From: Gymnorhina tibicen
Taxonomy: Eukaryota > Chordata > Aves > Passeriformes > Artamidae
Direction of reading: 5' to 3'
Length of the DNA: 64,000 nt
Assembly: GCA_013399875.1 (NCBI GenBank)
Contig: VXAZ01008277.1
Span: forward strand, 219,897-283,896
Under the pieces are notes generated by a model. It was given only the letters and a program-made list of their open reading frames with translations. It searched no databases and had not been told where the DNA came from. Both the position numbers and the translations under genes were made by a program. This document shows, piece by piece, positions 12,555 to 41,200 of this stretch; within the stretch, counting starts at the first letter, position 1, and the number at the start of each line of letters is the position of its first letter.

Positions 12555-15532
12555 CTCCTGAACTTGCTGGACATAATTTGAGAGAGAAACTGCAGGAGAA
12601 ACTATTGAAACAGTGATACCAGTATCTGTTGAGTTTTGTGCAAATTTGTGACTGTTCCCACTGAGGGAAAAGCAGGGATGTTGCAGGCTCTGGCTTGGCA
12701 TCAGCTGCTGGCCTGGTGCCTGCCCTGCCTCCTGCCCAGCCAAATGCCACGGGCAGGATACATGAGGGACAGCCAGGCGAAGGAGGGTGGGTATTTAGGG
12801 ACACAGACGTGTGTGGAGAAAGCAAAGGGCTTGTGAGGCAAGAAGGTCTCTGAGAGGCGGAAAGGATCTGGGGTATTGCAGAGGAGGAACTATAAAAATC
12901 AGGGATTATCGTGGCGTGGGTGGATGTTGGGATGCAGAGCCACGGAGGGGCAGGGATGCAGAGCAGTCTCCAGCTGCCATGGCCGTGTTTTCCTCCTTCT
13001 GCAGGGAGAAGCAGGAGGAGGAGGGGAAGGAAATCTTGAATAGCTGTCACCTTTCTCTTCCCTCTTCATTGCAGCCACAGTGCGGTGAAATACTTTGTTT
13101 CTGGAGAAATTTAACTTCCACTTCCCTGCCAGCTTTAAGGATTTCTTAAAATTAAGTTATCTGAACATGGCTGTAAGTGTCTAGCACTGGGTACCTGTGT
13201 AGAAATATTTTTACGTGATGGTCTTATTTTTGCCCTGAGGCCTGTAAGATGTGATCCCATCCTAGTCCTAGTAAAAGTGCTCATAAAAAGGAAGGTTGCT
13301 AAACCTCTAAATAAACTTTTCAACAGTTCTGCCATTGATGAGTGACAAAATAATTTGTAAGGAGAAGGTTCTTTTTCTCTGTTAATGTCCAATTATAAAT
13401 TCAGCCTCGGATGGGAATAGACAGGTATTTGGGGATGTGGATAATAAACTGCTCAATAGATCTCTCTGGATCAAAGCAAGCTCTGCTGTGACATCTTACT
13501 GCTATTCCACTGTGATTTTTTTAGTATTTTAAAAATAACAATATATCAAAGCATGAGGAATCCTGAGGCTGTGATTGCCAGGGCATCCCACAGCGTGAGG
13601 AGCCAGCAGCACTAGCACACAGCAGTCACCCAATTTGGGGAGCTGGGGCAGCACCCACCAGGGGAGACCTGGGGAGGTCTGTGGATGCTCTGACCACACT
13701 CCCAGGTGCCTGAGAGTCCCCTCCTCTGCTGGGGCAGCTGCATCTCCTCAGTAACCTCTCCTCAAACAGCCAAGAACGTGACAAGTGCTGTAACTGCATT
13801 TGCATTATCCACTTCTGGTGGCCGAGGCACGAACTGTTCAGCGTTTATTTATTTATTTTTCAACAGAGGATGGAGGCAAAATTTTGCGGTATGCTGCCAT
13901 CTGCTGTGGGTTTCATGTGATGATGAGCATTTCAAATTAGTTTCTGGTAGAGATAAAGCTGCTTAGAGTAAAGGTGACCAAATAAATGACACATGGAGTT
14001 GTATGAAAAAGGATCTAAAACTCCCTTCCACTTGACCCTCTATGCAAAATGTCCTTCAAACAGTGGGAAACCTGTAGGAAGGAATCATGATTTACTGGTG
14101 ATTTTAAGTGCAAATTATTTCCTCTAAGTGCTTCATGCTGTGGTGCTTCAAGATATTCTTGTTCTTTTCCCTTCTCGTTTTTCCCTCCCTCCCTTCCTTC
14201 CCTCTCTCACCTGAAAGCTCCAGGGGGACCATATTTACGGCTGGCAGCCTCAGAGCAGAGCTCTGGCGTGGGTGCCTCAGGCAAGGCCAGGCTCCTGTCT
14301 CAGCTGCCAGCCCTGTGCCTGCATTTACCTTGAGTAAATACTCTCCAGCATTAGGAGGTGGGGAAATCAATCATCTTTTTTCCTCTTGCCCATTGCATTT
14401 TACAATTGCATTGCTCAGCTATCAAAGCTCTCTTCAGGGAAATGAATTGATGATGGAGTCAGTTTTCTTTTGATCAGGAAAAACTGGTCTGGTCATATTT
14501 TGCCAACCCAAAAGATTGGTGCATTTTTACCTCTCCCCTGCCAAAAATGATGCAAACTATTCAAAAACTTACTCATATACCTCGTGTCGATGCTGAGGCC
14601 ACAACCTGCTGTCCTCTACTGGGGCTGGAGCTCCACCAGCAAGAAAACGTGTGACAAAGGCAGCAAAACAAACTTGGAAGCCTCTGCTCATGTTAAATAC
14701 ATCAAAAGAGAGATTAAAGGCAATGATCAAGTGTGCTCTTTCAGTCCAGATAAGGAACACTTCCTTGTACCTTCCCTAAAGTCAAACACACCAAGTAAGC
14801 TCCTTTCTTACTGTGCTTTATGTAATCTGGGGCTCTTGGTGCCCACGGCTCTGATACTGCTTCTCACAGGGCTTCTTGTTGAAGGGAATAAATTTGCCCT
14901 GTAGATCTTAAACCAGTGCTACACTCACGGAGATGCTGGAGTGTGTGCACCTCTCAGGGATCAAAACAGGCTGGAACCAGAACCAGCAGGATGTCCAGTG
15001 CAGCACTTGGAATGCCAGTTTCCAACCTGTTTCGTTTGGGTATTGGAGACACTCCATAAAGCGAAGAGACGGATCTAATTTTTTTTAAGCCTGATGTACA
15101 GTTCTTAAATTTGCATTTACAGACTTACATGAATCTTGCCCTAAGAACAGAGCTGGGCAGATCCCCATCTCTGTGCTGGGATGTACCTGGTGCAGGATGC
15201 ATTAAAAGCATGTCAAAAGCAAGTTAAATGCACGTCACCCCTCAGGAGGCACTTTGGCTTCCTCAAACACCAAGCCTAGGCTCTTGTTTTTATGCTTATC
15301 TTTGTCTCTTTACAGAAATTTCCTGTTTATTTGTACAACTCAAGTGAAAAAAAAAATGGATTTAGGATTGGCCAAAGGAGAGTTCATCCATGTGATGTTT
15401 CTCAGAGTGTCTGGCAAAACTGCATATTGAATAAAAGTCACTTGTGGTTCATCCAAACTTACCAGCTTTGTCTCAGTCTCCAGACTAAGCCATCACGGTG
15501 ACAGGAACAGATGATGAATGGCAAAGCAATTT
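12555..15532. other. Intergenic, no gene recognised
   Basis: No domain-bearing ORF. It includes (TTTA)n at 13846-13860 and a CCCT/CCTT tract at 14182-14206. Confidence 0.5.
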
Positions 15533-15578
15533 TTCTTCACGTGCTGGACATTTCTCACCAAGTCCAGCACGTGAAGAA
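15533..15578. repeat. Perfect inverted repeat (17-bp stem, 12-nt loop)
   Basis: TTCTTCACGTGCTGGAC (15533-15549) and its exact reverse complement (15562-15578) flank ATTTCTCACCAA. Each arm holds the E-box palindrome CACGTG. It is not followed by a T-run typical of small RNA terminators. The function is unknown. Confidence 0.95.
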
Positions 15579-16158
15579 CATTGGATTAATTTCCCGGGAG
15601 TCTGTGGTGTGTTGCTGCAGGGCTGTGCTACAGCAGGTTGTGTTTCTAAGGGGTGCTGTGGTTGTAATTTAACCCTGTGCCACACCAGTGATCTGCGTTC
15701 ACAAACCAGAGGCTGTTTCATCAGCCTCTTTAATAACGTGGCAAATATACACTCCCCTAATATAAAGGTCTTAAACACTCCCAAGGTGTTTACCATGAAA
15801 CCCCTAATCAGGATTAGTTAAACCAGAGCTGCCTTCAGCCCCACCTGCTTTGGCAGCCCTCTGTACCTCCACATGTGGTGTAGAAAATTATTTTTGTTGA
15901 ATAAAGAGAAGAAATCCCCAGGAAAAGGAAACGCTTGGTAGACTGCCTTAAAAACTCTTCAAAAAGTTATTTTTCTGTGTACCAGTTCACTCCAGCTGTA
16001 ATTCTGAGTACCACTAAAGACCACCTCATCACTCCCGCCTCTCTGAATAAAACTCAGTGCCCGTGTCTGTACAAAACACCTCCCACAGCAAATGTCCTAA
16101 GCCTCCAGGTATCTTCACCTGGCTTAACTGAAAGAAATATGTTAATATTGTGATTATA

Positions 16159-16164
16159 TTTATT
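16159..16164 (-). terminator. Weak candidate TMPRSS3 poly(A) signal
   Basis: The reverse complement reads AATAAA about 2.0 kb past the proposed stop at 18166. It is the first canonical hexamer I saw on this strand; the true site may use a variant nearer the stop. Confidence 0.18.
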
Positions 16165-16243
16165 TTAAAGCCTCAGGCATGAATGTTAATGGCATAAGGA
16201 GGGGGAGGAAAATCCAGCTTTAGAGAGTGACTCTTTTATATGG

Positions 16244-16313
16244 CAAGGGGGTTGGAGCTGGATGATATAAGGTCCCTCCCAACCCGAACCACTCCATGAT
16301 TCTATGATTCTAT
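16244..16313 (+). repeat. CR1 LINE 3'-end fragment
   Basis: GGTTGGAGCTGGATGATATA, then GGTCCCTCCCAACCCGAACC and ATGATTCTATGATTCTAT: a plus-oriented CR1 tail with its 8-bp terminal repeats intact. Confidence 0.9.
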
Positions 16314-18165
16314 ATCCTGCCTGTGCATAATTAAGACAGCACAGGAAGGGGTCTAACAGAAATCAGAAGGAAGACTGAAGGAAGATTTGCAGGCTCTCTG
16401 GGCTGGGTCTACCCATAAGTGACTGTCACTGATCTGGGGGTCAGTGTGGCTTCTGGTTGGGAAGATTTCAGTAGCTTTCCTCATTTTACACTGGATTTCT
16501 CTCTAATATAAAAGCAGACCACAATGGATACTTTTCATACAGTCTTTTTATGGAAACACAGGAGTGCAAAAGGAATTTTCAGGGGTCCTTTCAGAAATAT
16601 GAAATAACAACACCCTCAGCTCCAAGAGCAGCACCCTCATCTCCAGCCTGCTGATAATACTAATGCTGGGCTGTGAAACTGCCATGATAACAAGCAATGA
16701 ACATTAAAACTCCTCTGAAAATGTCTCAGCTGCACAAGGGTTCAGCATACTTTGTTGTAGTTCCGTCATGCTTCTGGCAGTTGAAATTAATTCCAGTTTC
16801 TGTGTCAGCTTTGCAATAGTGATTCCCTCGTCTTTTCAACAACGTGCAGGGTTGGGAAGTGCTGTTTCCATTGCACTGCAGTTTCTTCAGTCGGGGTGAA
16901 AGGTTCTGGTGCAGCATCCTGTGGTATCAAGGTTTGTATCCACAGAACAGTGTGGAGGTTGACAGCTCATGCGGGTTTGCTGTTTTCTCTCAAATTCGAC
17001 CTGATATGTCACAGAAAAAATTAAGTTCTGATTCTGCTGGCGCTTTCTTGCAGCAGTGGTGATGCAAATACTGGTTTAGAAGCATACAGTCTGCATCCAA
17101 AACCACATCTCAAGTAGATCACCAGCACCTGATCAGATGATAACGTCAATTTTGGCTGATATTGGAAAGCTCCGACAATATTGTCCATTATTAAGCCCAT
17201 GCCACCCCTGGCAATCAATTCTAAAAGTGACAACTTTCACCCCGGGATTTTTACAAAGGGCAAGTGTCAAACAATCAGGCATTTTCCAGCCTAAAAATAG
17301 CTGAGACTGTTGTATTAAAATGGAAATCAGGAAACCACAGCAGCACTTCAGGTGTTTCGTCCTTTGTCTGGCTGGCATCAGTCCATCCACACACTGGTGT
17401 CACTAACAGGCACGAAGAGTGAGGGATCTGTATTGTCCCATCAGCAGAGAAAGGGAGGGAAAGCAGGGCATAAAGAAGCTCCTCTTCCATTTAAGTTCAA
17501 TAATCTCAGAATTTTTCCAGTCAAGTTACAACCTGTTGGTCATTTCAGAGCTATTTACTGCAGGAAAACACCTAAGAATTCGATTTTTAGGAGCTTTGTT
17601 CGCAGCGACATGATAATATATTTGACTTCAGAGATTATTTTTTCTAACAGTTGAATGTACTTGTCAAAAGTGCTGACTTCCTGCTTCCTCCTTGCTTTAT
17701 GGATCCAAAGGAAGCTGCTGGTGCCTATGCAACAGAGCATGGACCTCTTGTGGACCTATTTGAATACTTTCAGGAAAAAAGGTATTTTTGTGGTCTGGTT
17801 CTTGGAGGGTAAGTACTAAAACAACCATGAGCAACCTGATCTAAAATTCTGGTCTTCTTCTGCAAAACTTTACCATGGCAGCATTCAGGGTTATCAGCCT
17901 TAGCTTTTTTGCTACGTGTAAAAATTGTAGCTGACAGTAAACACACATGTTCATCATCCAGCATTCATCTGCCTCTTCCGTGCCAATCAGGCTGAATGTG
18001 CAACAGTTTGCATCAAGTACAGCTGCCAGGAACAAAAATAAATGGTGAAAGGTGTTCTGTGAAGGTCCAGAGCTCAGAGCAGGTGACCAGAAGAGTGGAA
18101 TGGGTCCTTCTGCAGGGCTGGAGCGTGATGTGGGTTTTCGGGAGCCCAAAGCACGGCCACTCTCC

Positions 18166-35045
<16,880 letters not shown>

Positions 35046-35250
35046 AGTTAAAAGCAAAACCATTTTCCTTCTTCATTATCGAAAGCAACCCAAAGGGAAA
35101 TTCGGAGTTTGCTGAGCCCCTCTGCTCTGGGAGGGTTTCCAGCTGCCCGCTGCGCGCGGCATCGCGGCCGCAGCCTGTGTAACCCAACCTGGAGAGGGGT
35201 ATCGGGTGGCCCCGGATGGCATGGCTACGGAAAGGGGGAGATAAAAATTC
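35046..35250 (-). promoter_or_regulatory. Putative TMPRSS3 5' leader / promoter-proximal region
   Basis: Directly upstream of the proposed first coding exon is a short CpG-rich patch around 35145-35175 (CCCGCTGCGCGCGGCATCGC), the only CpG-dense stretch near this end of the gene. No TATA box is evident. The role is inferred from position. Confidence 0.3.
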
Positions 35251-35499
35251 AGCAGGCTTGTTAATTAGCCTAAGGACGCCAGGCAACTCTGTAGGCTAAG
35301 CAAACCTTCCCGTGACCCCTCAGCAAAGGAGCCCCACGAACGCCACGTGAGCGCTGGCTCATCCTCTGTCAGAGCTGAGGGGCCTGAACACCAAGAGCTG
35401 TGGGTGGCAGAGGGCAGCAGCCCCGGGGTTCATCTCTCCAGCACACAAAGCTCACAGGCTCGCTGCAGCAGCCTGCCAAATTGGTTGGGCATCCGATGA

Positions 35500-36003
35500 T
35501 CAGTGGTGGAGCTGCTAAGTCCATCATCCTACACCCCTCCTACCCTTTTGGTTTGTACCCTCCCAAGTTTAGTCCAATCTCCTCCTGCATATGTATCCCT
35601 CTCGTTTAATATTCATATCTTTCTAGAAAGTTCTGCTATCTTTGGCCTTCTATGGGCTTGTACCCCTGGTTACCTCCCCCAGGTTGTGCTGATTGGAAGT
35701 TGTACCCCTTGACCCTCCTCCTCAACTCTGCCCCATTGGTGGTATACCCTGGACCCCCCTCTTTTCCGAGTTTTTAAAAGTCCACTCCTCGACGGAGAAT
35801 CCGGCTTTGGTCCCTGCTCCCTCTGACGGCGTTCCTACATTAAAGCTGTCAGATTGCATACCAAAGTCCTCCCTCTCCTCCTTTTACTCTCTTGCGCCTT
35901 CGCAAAAACCAGCGCTCAGACAGAGCCCTTTGTGGGAAAGCTGCTCAGCCGTCGGGCTAAGGAGATCTTTCTGCTGATCTGCCCGAGATCAGCGTCAGCT
36001 CAC
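35500..36003 (+). mobile_element. LTR-like block (solo LTR, class uncertain)
   Basis: Pyrimidine-rich block with repeated TTTGTACCCTCC / TTGTACCCC motifs, a TTTTTAAAAG box (about 35770), ATTAAA (about 35839) and a GC-rich tail (CGTCGGGCTAAGGAG, GAGATCAGCGTCAGC). The U3-R-U5-like order suggests a solo endogenous-retrovirus LTR. Exact ends and family are not determined. Confidence 0.42.
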
Positions 36004-37253
36004 CTTGCTCCTCCTTCTCTTGGTTTAGCCTTCGCTGTGTGCCTGCACAAGGTTTTTGGAAAAAGCAGCGTCTCGTGTTGCGGAGGTGTCAACTCAGTTG
36101 TGCTCTGGGATTTAGGAAATGGAAATGTATGTTCAGCTGCGAGGAACGCACAAGAGTAGTAATAATTTGGCTGGGCTGTTTTCTCTAAGAAGAGAGATTC
36201 CTGACAGAGGGAAGGGTGGAGGGAAAAAGGAGAAGGAAGGATGATGCAAAAAGCCACCGAAGTGTAAGTGAAACAGGGCTCCTGAGAGGCCAGGGAGGAA
36301 ATTAAAGTTTTCCATGGTAAATCCCACGTCCCTGGAACATGGCTGAGATGAGAGGAGCTCTTCAGTCCCTTTGCTGTGCACGATGGAAACTGGCACTTCC
36401 AAAGGAGAGGACACCACATCACGATCCTGTTAACTTAAGCCATGACATCAAGAATCCTTCATCATCTCCTGTGTCACTCTTTCAGCAGGGTTCCCTGGAA
36501 ATGGCGACACTCTCCCCACCAGGCTTCAGATAGTTCTGATGGTTCTCCAAATGGCTGGAGAACCAGCTCAAGCTGGCCAGGTGTCCCAAGGGGAACTTTA
36601 GCCAAAGTGGGGGAAACGTGAGGGCTCATTTCAGGAGACCAGCAGCTCAGGTGATCCTTTCAGTCCACGGGGTGAGGTGTCCTGTCCTCCGCAGGGAACA
36701 CTGATACCTGCAACGAGGACAGAAAAATCTGCCTCCAAACCATTTCACCCACTCTGGCCATGCTGGAGATTGCAAGCACCAGCCAAGGCAGCTCAGCAAA
36801 GGCTCCCACAGTGGGACTGGCATCACTGGAAAGGACAAGTTCTTCTCCCTGCTTCCACCCTAACCTGTACCAAGCTCAGCCTCAGGGTGTGATGTCTAGA
36901 TGGGACACTGCGTTTAATCTTACACAGTTGGGTTGCTCATTGCCTTCGGCTGGAAAGACCAGAGCAGGAGCCGTGTATGATACAGACAGGAGGACATGAA
37001 ACTGAGCCCAAAAGGAAAGTTTTGGCCTACAGACTAACTTCCCACACGCTGCAGGACAGCCCCACTTGTTCCCCTGGGTGCAGTTGCAGTTCAGGTGGAT
37101 TTCCTGGATTTCACAAGACAGTTTAAAGTGAAAGCTAAAAGATTCTGATGCCGTGATGATTTTTTGCTTTTTCATATACCCCTCTCATATACCCTTTCAT
37201 ATACCCTTTAATACAGCTTTGCGTGTATCCTTAGTGCTTTTAGCCCACATACT
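36004..37253. other. Intergenic, between two LTR-like blocks
   Basis: No gene recognised. A direct repeat of CATATACCC-type units (three copies) sits at 37171-37209. Confidence 0.5.
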
Positions 37254-37768
37254 TGTAATTCCCCAAGTTTGATAACTAGCTTAGACCCAAAGTTCTGTTA
37301 AGCCAAGAGACCAAACATCTTGGAAACCTCACAGTTGGGTCAGAAAGCCCCAGACACCAAGGCCCTCTCCAGAACACATTCTGTAAACTAAGACAGGCCC
37401 ATGCAGGGGGAAGGTTCCTCAGGACGGGGGCTTCTCTTGAGCCTCTCGTTGGGTAGTCTTTGATAGATATGCTAATGTGCAAGGTCTACAATTGTATATG
37501 TGAATCATCAGGGGTGTGCATTTTTGTGCATCTGTGAGAGTGTGTGTGTGTGTGTGTGTGTGCATTGTTTGGGGGGTGCACCCTGGTGCATTCTTGGGGT
37601 GGGCACCCTGGGGGGAACTTTCGGGGGTGCATTTTTGGTGTGCACTCGGGGGTGCTTTCTGCCTGGATGTGATGCACAAAAGGATCCTTGAATAAATGCA
37701 GAGGTAAAACCCTTTTTTCCCCTCTAACCGTGTTTGGCTTCTAATTCTAAGCCCAGGGAAAGGCAACA
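37254..37768 (+). mobile_element. LTR-like block with internal GT repeat
   Basis: From about TGTAATTCCCCAAGTTTGAT to CCCAGGGAAAGGCAACA. It contains GATAGATATGCTAATGTG, a G-rich GGGGTGCA-type repeat field, AATAAA (37690-37695) and the typical LTR end segment CTCTAACCGTGTTTGGCTTC. Likely an aged solo LTR upstream of UBASH3A; the borders are approximate. Confidence 0.5.
37541..37562 (+). repeat. (TG)11 microsatellite
   Basis: Uninterrupted TG dinucleotides inside the LTR-like block upstream of UBASH3A; likely polymorphic. Confidence 0.95.
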
Positions 37769-37965
37769 ATTCCACCTGAGCCCCTACAGCAAGTCCACTC
37801 TGACTGTGGTGGTTACCTGTGGGCTTCTCACCTTGTTCTGCCGGGGCACATAGGAAAAGCTTTTGCTTTTTCAGCCACCTTCCAACAAAAATTCAGAGGC
37901 GCAGATTCTGTGAAAACAGGATGTCAGCTTTTGTCAGAAAAGATCACAAGGGGTGTGAGGTTTGG

Positions 37966-38103
37966 TTTGGTTTTTTTTTTTCATTTTATCTGCCTCTTTC
38001 TCTCTTTCATTTTCTGACTCCCTCCCTCCCTCCCTCGCACCCTCCTCCCACCTCCCAGTTTCTGTCAGCGCCGGGCACGCGGAGAGGGGAGGACACGGAG
38101 GAG
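37966..38103 (+). promoter_or_regulatory. Putative UBASH3A 5' leader, pyrimidine-rich
   Basis: A run of T then CT/CCCT-rich sequence (CCCT repeats at 38019-38035) leads directly into the start codon. TATA-less, pyrimidine-rich leaders are common in lymphoid genes. No transcription start can be placed from sequence alone. Confidence 0.3.
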
Positions 38104-38216
38104 ATGGCGGTGACTGAGGCACAGCTGTACGCGAAGGTGGCCAGCAAGCACCGGAGCAGGAGCACCTCTGCACTCCTCGAGCCTCTCCTGGCCAAAGGGT
38201 TCCCGGCTCATATCGC
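38104..38216 (+). CDS. UBASH3A: UBASH3A coding exon 1 (start, UBA part 1)
   Basis: Starts [16 protein letters not shown] (human MAAGETQLYAKVSNK) and enters the UBA domain with [15 protein letters not shown]. Donor ATCGC|GTGAGT, phase 2. The frame stays open upstream through a pyrimidine-rich leader, but similarity begins at this ATG. Confidence 0.95.
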
Positions 38217-41200
38217 GTGAGTAGCGTGCTCAGCTGCCTCTGCACAGCGAGGTTTATTTAAGGTATGAGGTGTTTCCCGTAAAATCCCGATACAGGCAGC
38301 TCGGTGTTTTGCTCAGGAGAATGTGCTGCTCCCGGGGGTGATGTCCCTGTGCAGGGATCAGACCTGTCTTGCTCTGAATTTCAAACAGAGCAGCCTGTAT
38401 TGCCCATATAGCAAAACCAACCCGCTCAATATCCCATTTTTTAAAATACTGTGTGAATCTAAAGGCACACACCCTTCCACATCCTGAATTTGGGAGGCTT
38501 CTCAATGAGTTGAGAAGTTGACCATAGTTTTCTCTTGGGATACATCCTCTTTCATTTTTTTTCTGTTTATCACTCTTATTATAGGGGAATTAAACACAGA
38601 TGTAATTTCTAGCCGAAGTTTTTTTTCAGGCCTGGCAAAAATCTCCTGCTGGTTGGTGTCACTGGAAACTGTTTTAAAAGCTTTCCTTAACAAGATGCCC
38701 CATAAGTCTGTCAATTTTTCTTCCTGTCTTGAGTCAGGATCTTGTTCCAAAAATCATGTCCTGCCTAGAAAATGTTATAGTAGGGAATGAGGCACTATTC
38801 TTGGCAGCTCCAATGGATGAGAGAGTAACTGGGGACAGGTAAACAAGTTAATGCAAAAGAAAAGTGCTGGTCACTCCTCCCCCAGACATCTCTCTTGTTG
38901 GACAGGCAAGTTCTGGGGAGGATTTTCCAACTTCTGAAGGGCAAGTAAGGACATTTTTGGTTCAAATGGTTCAAAAAATAAATCTTATTATTTAAATATC
39001 AGAGAACCACGCATAAAAAATATTTTAGAAAGAAGAGCAATATCTCTCTCCCTTTTGACTGAAAATTAAGCAAGTGGAAGCGGCTCCATTTGTAAGTGCT
39101 GTGTTGTTTTTTGGGAACAGCTGTGGCAGCAATCAGTGTCAGACACGATGGGCACAGCTCACGGGGGAACTGTGAGTCCCTTGTTCCCCGTGATGCACAG
39201 TGGAATTTTAGCTGTGGGCTGAAAACATGGCTCATCATTTCTCTATTAATACTGGAAGTTTGGTCAGCCCAAAGTAATGGCTACATTTTGCAATCTTTTC
39301 TGCTTTCTGTGATGTTTTTCCAATCTCGATCAAAACACTTTCTGCTGTTACTGAGATGACTTCGTGCTTCCCAGTTCAAAATCAAGAAGCAGCAGCAGAA
39401 ATACTGCGCAAATTGACATAAGATAACAAAATGTCAAAAAGAAATTTTAAAAAACTTTATTTCCTATTATTGACCTTAAGACCTTCAAAATTTTGATTGC
39501 GTTTTTAAAAAATGCAAAATTTTTAAAATTTAAATTTTAAAATTTAAAAATTTTTAGCTGTCTCTGCTGTCCCTCAATTAAACTACGAATGAAAGTACTG
39601 AAAAGTTTATTTTGAGATGTCCTGGCCTGTGAAATAGGAGGTGGGGTAGATATATTACAAAATCTTTCATCATGTGGAACCAACAGGCCAAAGCAACATT
39701 TCCCCAGTGAACAAAACTCAAATACATGAGGGTCAAGTCTAGCATAAGATCAACAAATTTCCACAAGAAACTGTGCCGGCAGTTTCTGTTTTAGGGAAGA
39801 GTCAGCTTATTCTCACTGTAGATTTATTTTTAATCTACTTTCAGTACAGATTTTCAATGGTTTATTCCTACTCTCTGTCTGAGAGAAATTGGTACATGCA
39901 GAATTCATTCTTTGCATTATTTCTTTGCATAATTTTCACTTCTCATCTTGGAAGTGTAGGATTAGTCACAGCCTCATAGTGCTGAGGGCTCTGTAAACCC
40001 TGCTGGGAATCATCCTACAGCCAACATATGTGATGAGAAAAAGGTGGGAACAGGTGTGGAGAGGAGCACAGGAGAACAACGAGACGGGACTGAGCAGGAT
40101 GGCAGTCCGTGGTTTCAGGTCTCCCTTGTCTTACTGTATTTAATTTTGAAGGCCCCATGGTAAAGAAAAGCTGAAGCCAAACCCTTTTTTGGCTTCAGAG
40201 CTGTTTGCACAGAACTCGTCCCCAAGAAGGAGGAGCAGCACGGCGTGAAGTGGTAAAACACTCACCTGGAGGTGCAATGAGTGGTTACAAAGCCTGGCAT
40301 CGTTGCCACTGACACTTCCACAGGGCACGGCAGGAGGGACTGCGTGAGGAGATGGACAGGAACACGGGTTGTTCGTGCTTGGTGTGATGCAGAAGGAGGA
40401 CTCAGCAAAGGCACCGAAAGGAAATGTGCAGTATTCAGTCACAGAGGGCACAGGCTGGCTTTGGACCTCATGGCTGTGCGTTGATCTGGCCACAGATGTT
40501 GATTTACTTTACGGAAAAGAAAGGTAGAAGGTAAAGTTTGAGCTCGCGTCTGTCCTTATCCACGTCAAGCCTCACTAAATAGCCAGGCATGGTTGCATAC
40601 AAATGTTATTAAAAAGCCCAAGTGTAGTTTTTACAATAAAAAGAAGACAGAAGACTGGGAGGGAACATACAGACGAGCCTGAGTCCTGCAGCTCAGTGCA
40701 CTCATTGCACTGCTGATGTGTGTTCGGGTGTCACGGGGATGGAGGAAGAACAAAAATGGGAGGAGACAACACCATTCAATGCCCTCAGGAGCCAGTGGCC
40801 AGAAAGGGTGGCCTCAAGAGAGAAGGAAAGACATCAGCAGATGTCAAGTAATTCAGTAGATACCAAGAAATTCAGTATTTTTTTCCTGTGTCCACCGTCT
40901 CTACTTCCCCTTCATGTTTCTTGTGAGAAGTTCGTAGGTGCATTTCAGGGATGGAAATGGGGCTCGTAGCTGCAGCTGCTGCTTGAACACTGGAATCCTT
41001 CCCCCATCACCCAGTATTTAGGCACAAAGATTTGGTCATCTGAAACACATAGCTGGCATTTTGAAAGCCATAGTGAGAAAAAGAAATGTGAATCAAATCC
41101 GACCCCAGAGGATGGAAGTTGCATTAACAGAGAGAAATGAGAGATTTTGTCCCTCATCTTGATGAGCTGCTGGCTTAGATCTGGCTCTCTGCTGGCTGTG

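Larger units (their letters stand above)
15579..18165. other. Probable TMPRSS3 3' UTR plus flank; unassigned open stretches
   Basis: The right part likely includes the TMPRSS3 3' UTR (minus strand). Minus-strand open stretches at 16726-16917 (cysteine-rich, LQCNGNSTSQPC, then HYCKADTETGINFNC) and 17021-17233 look somewhat protein-like but match no family I know. Confidence 0.35.

Noticed and set aside
12355..13050. 231-codon minus-strand ORF
   Set aside because: Runs antisense across the 3' part of the ERVL LTR and its flank; ends in low-complexity Asn runs from an AT repeat, with no domain.
17133..17390. Minus-strand frame with FRIDCQGWHG, briefly considered as a trefoil domain
   Set aside because: Lacks the CC-F/W-D core and the six-cysteine spacing of trefoil domains.
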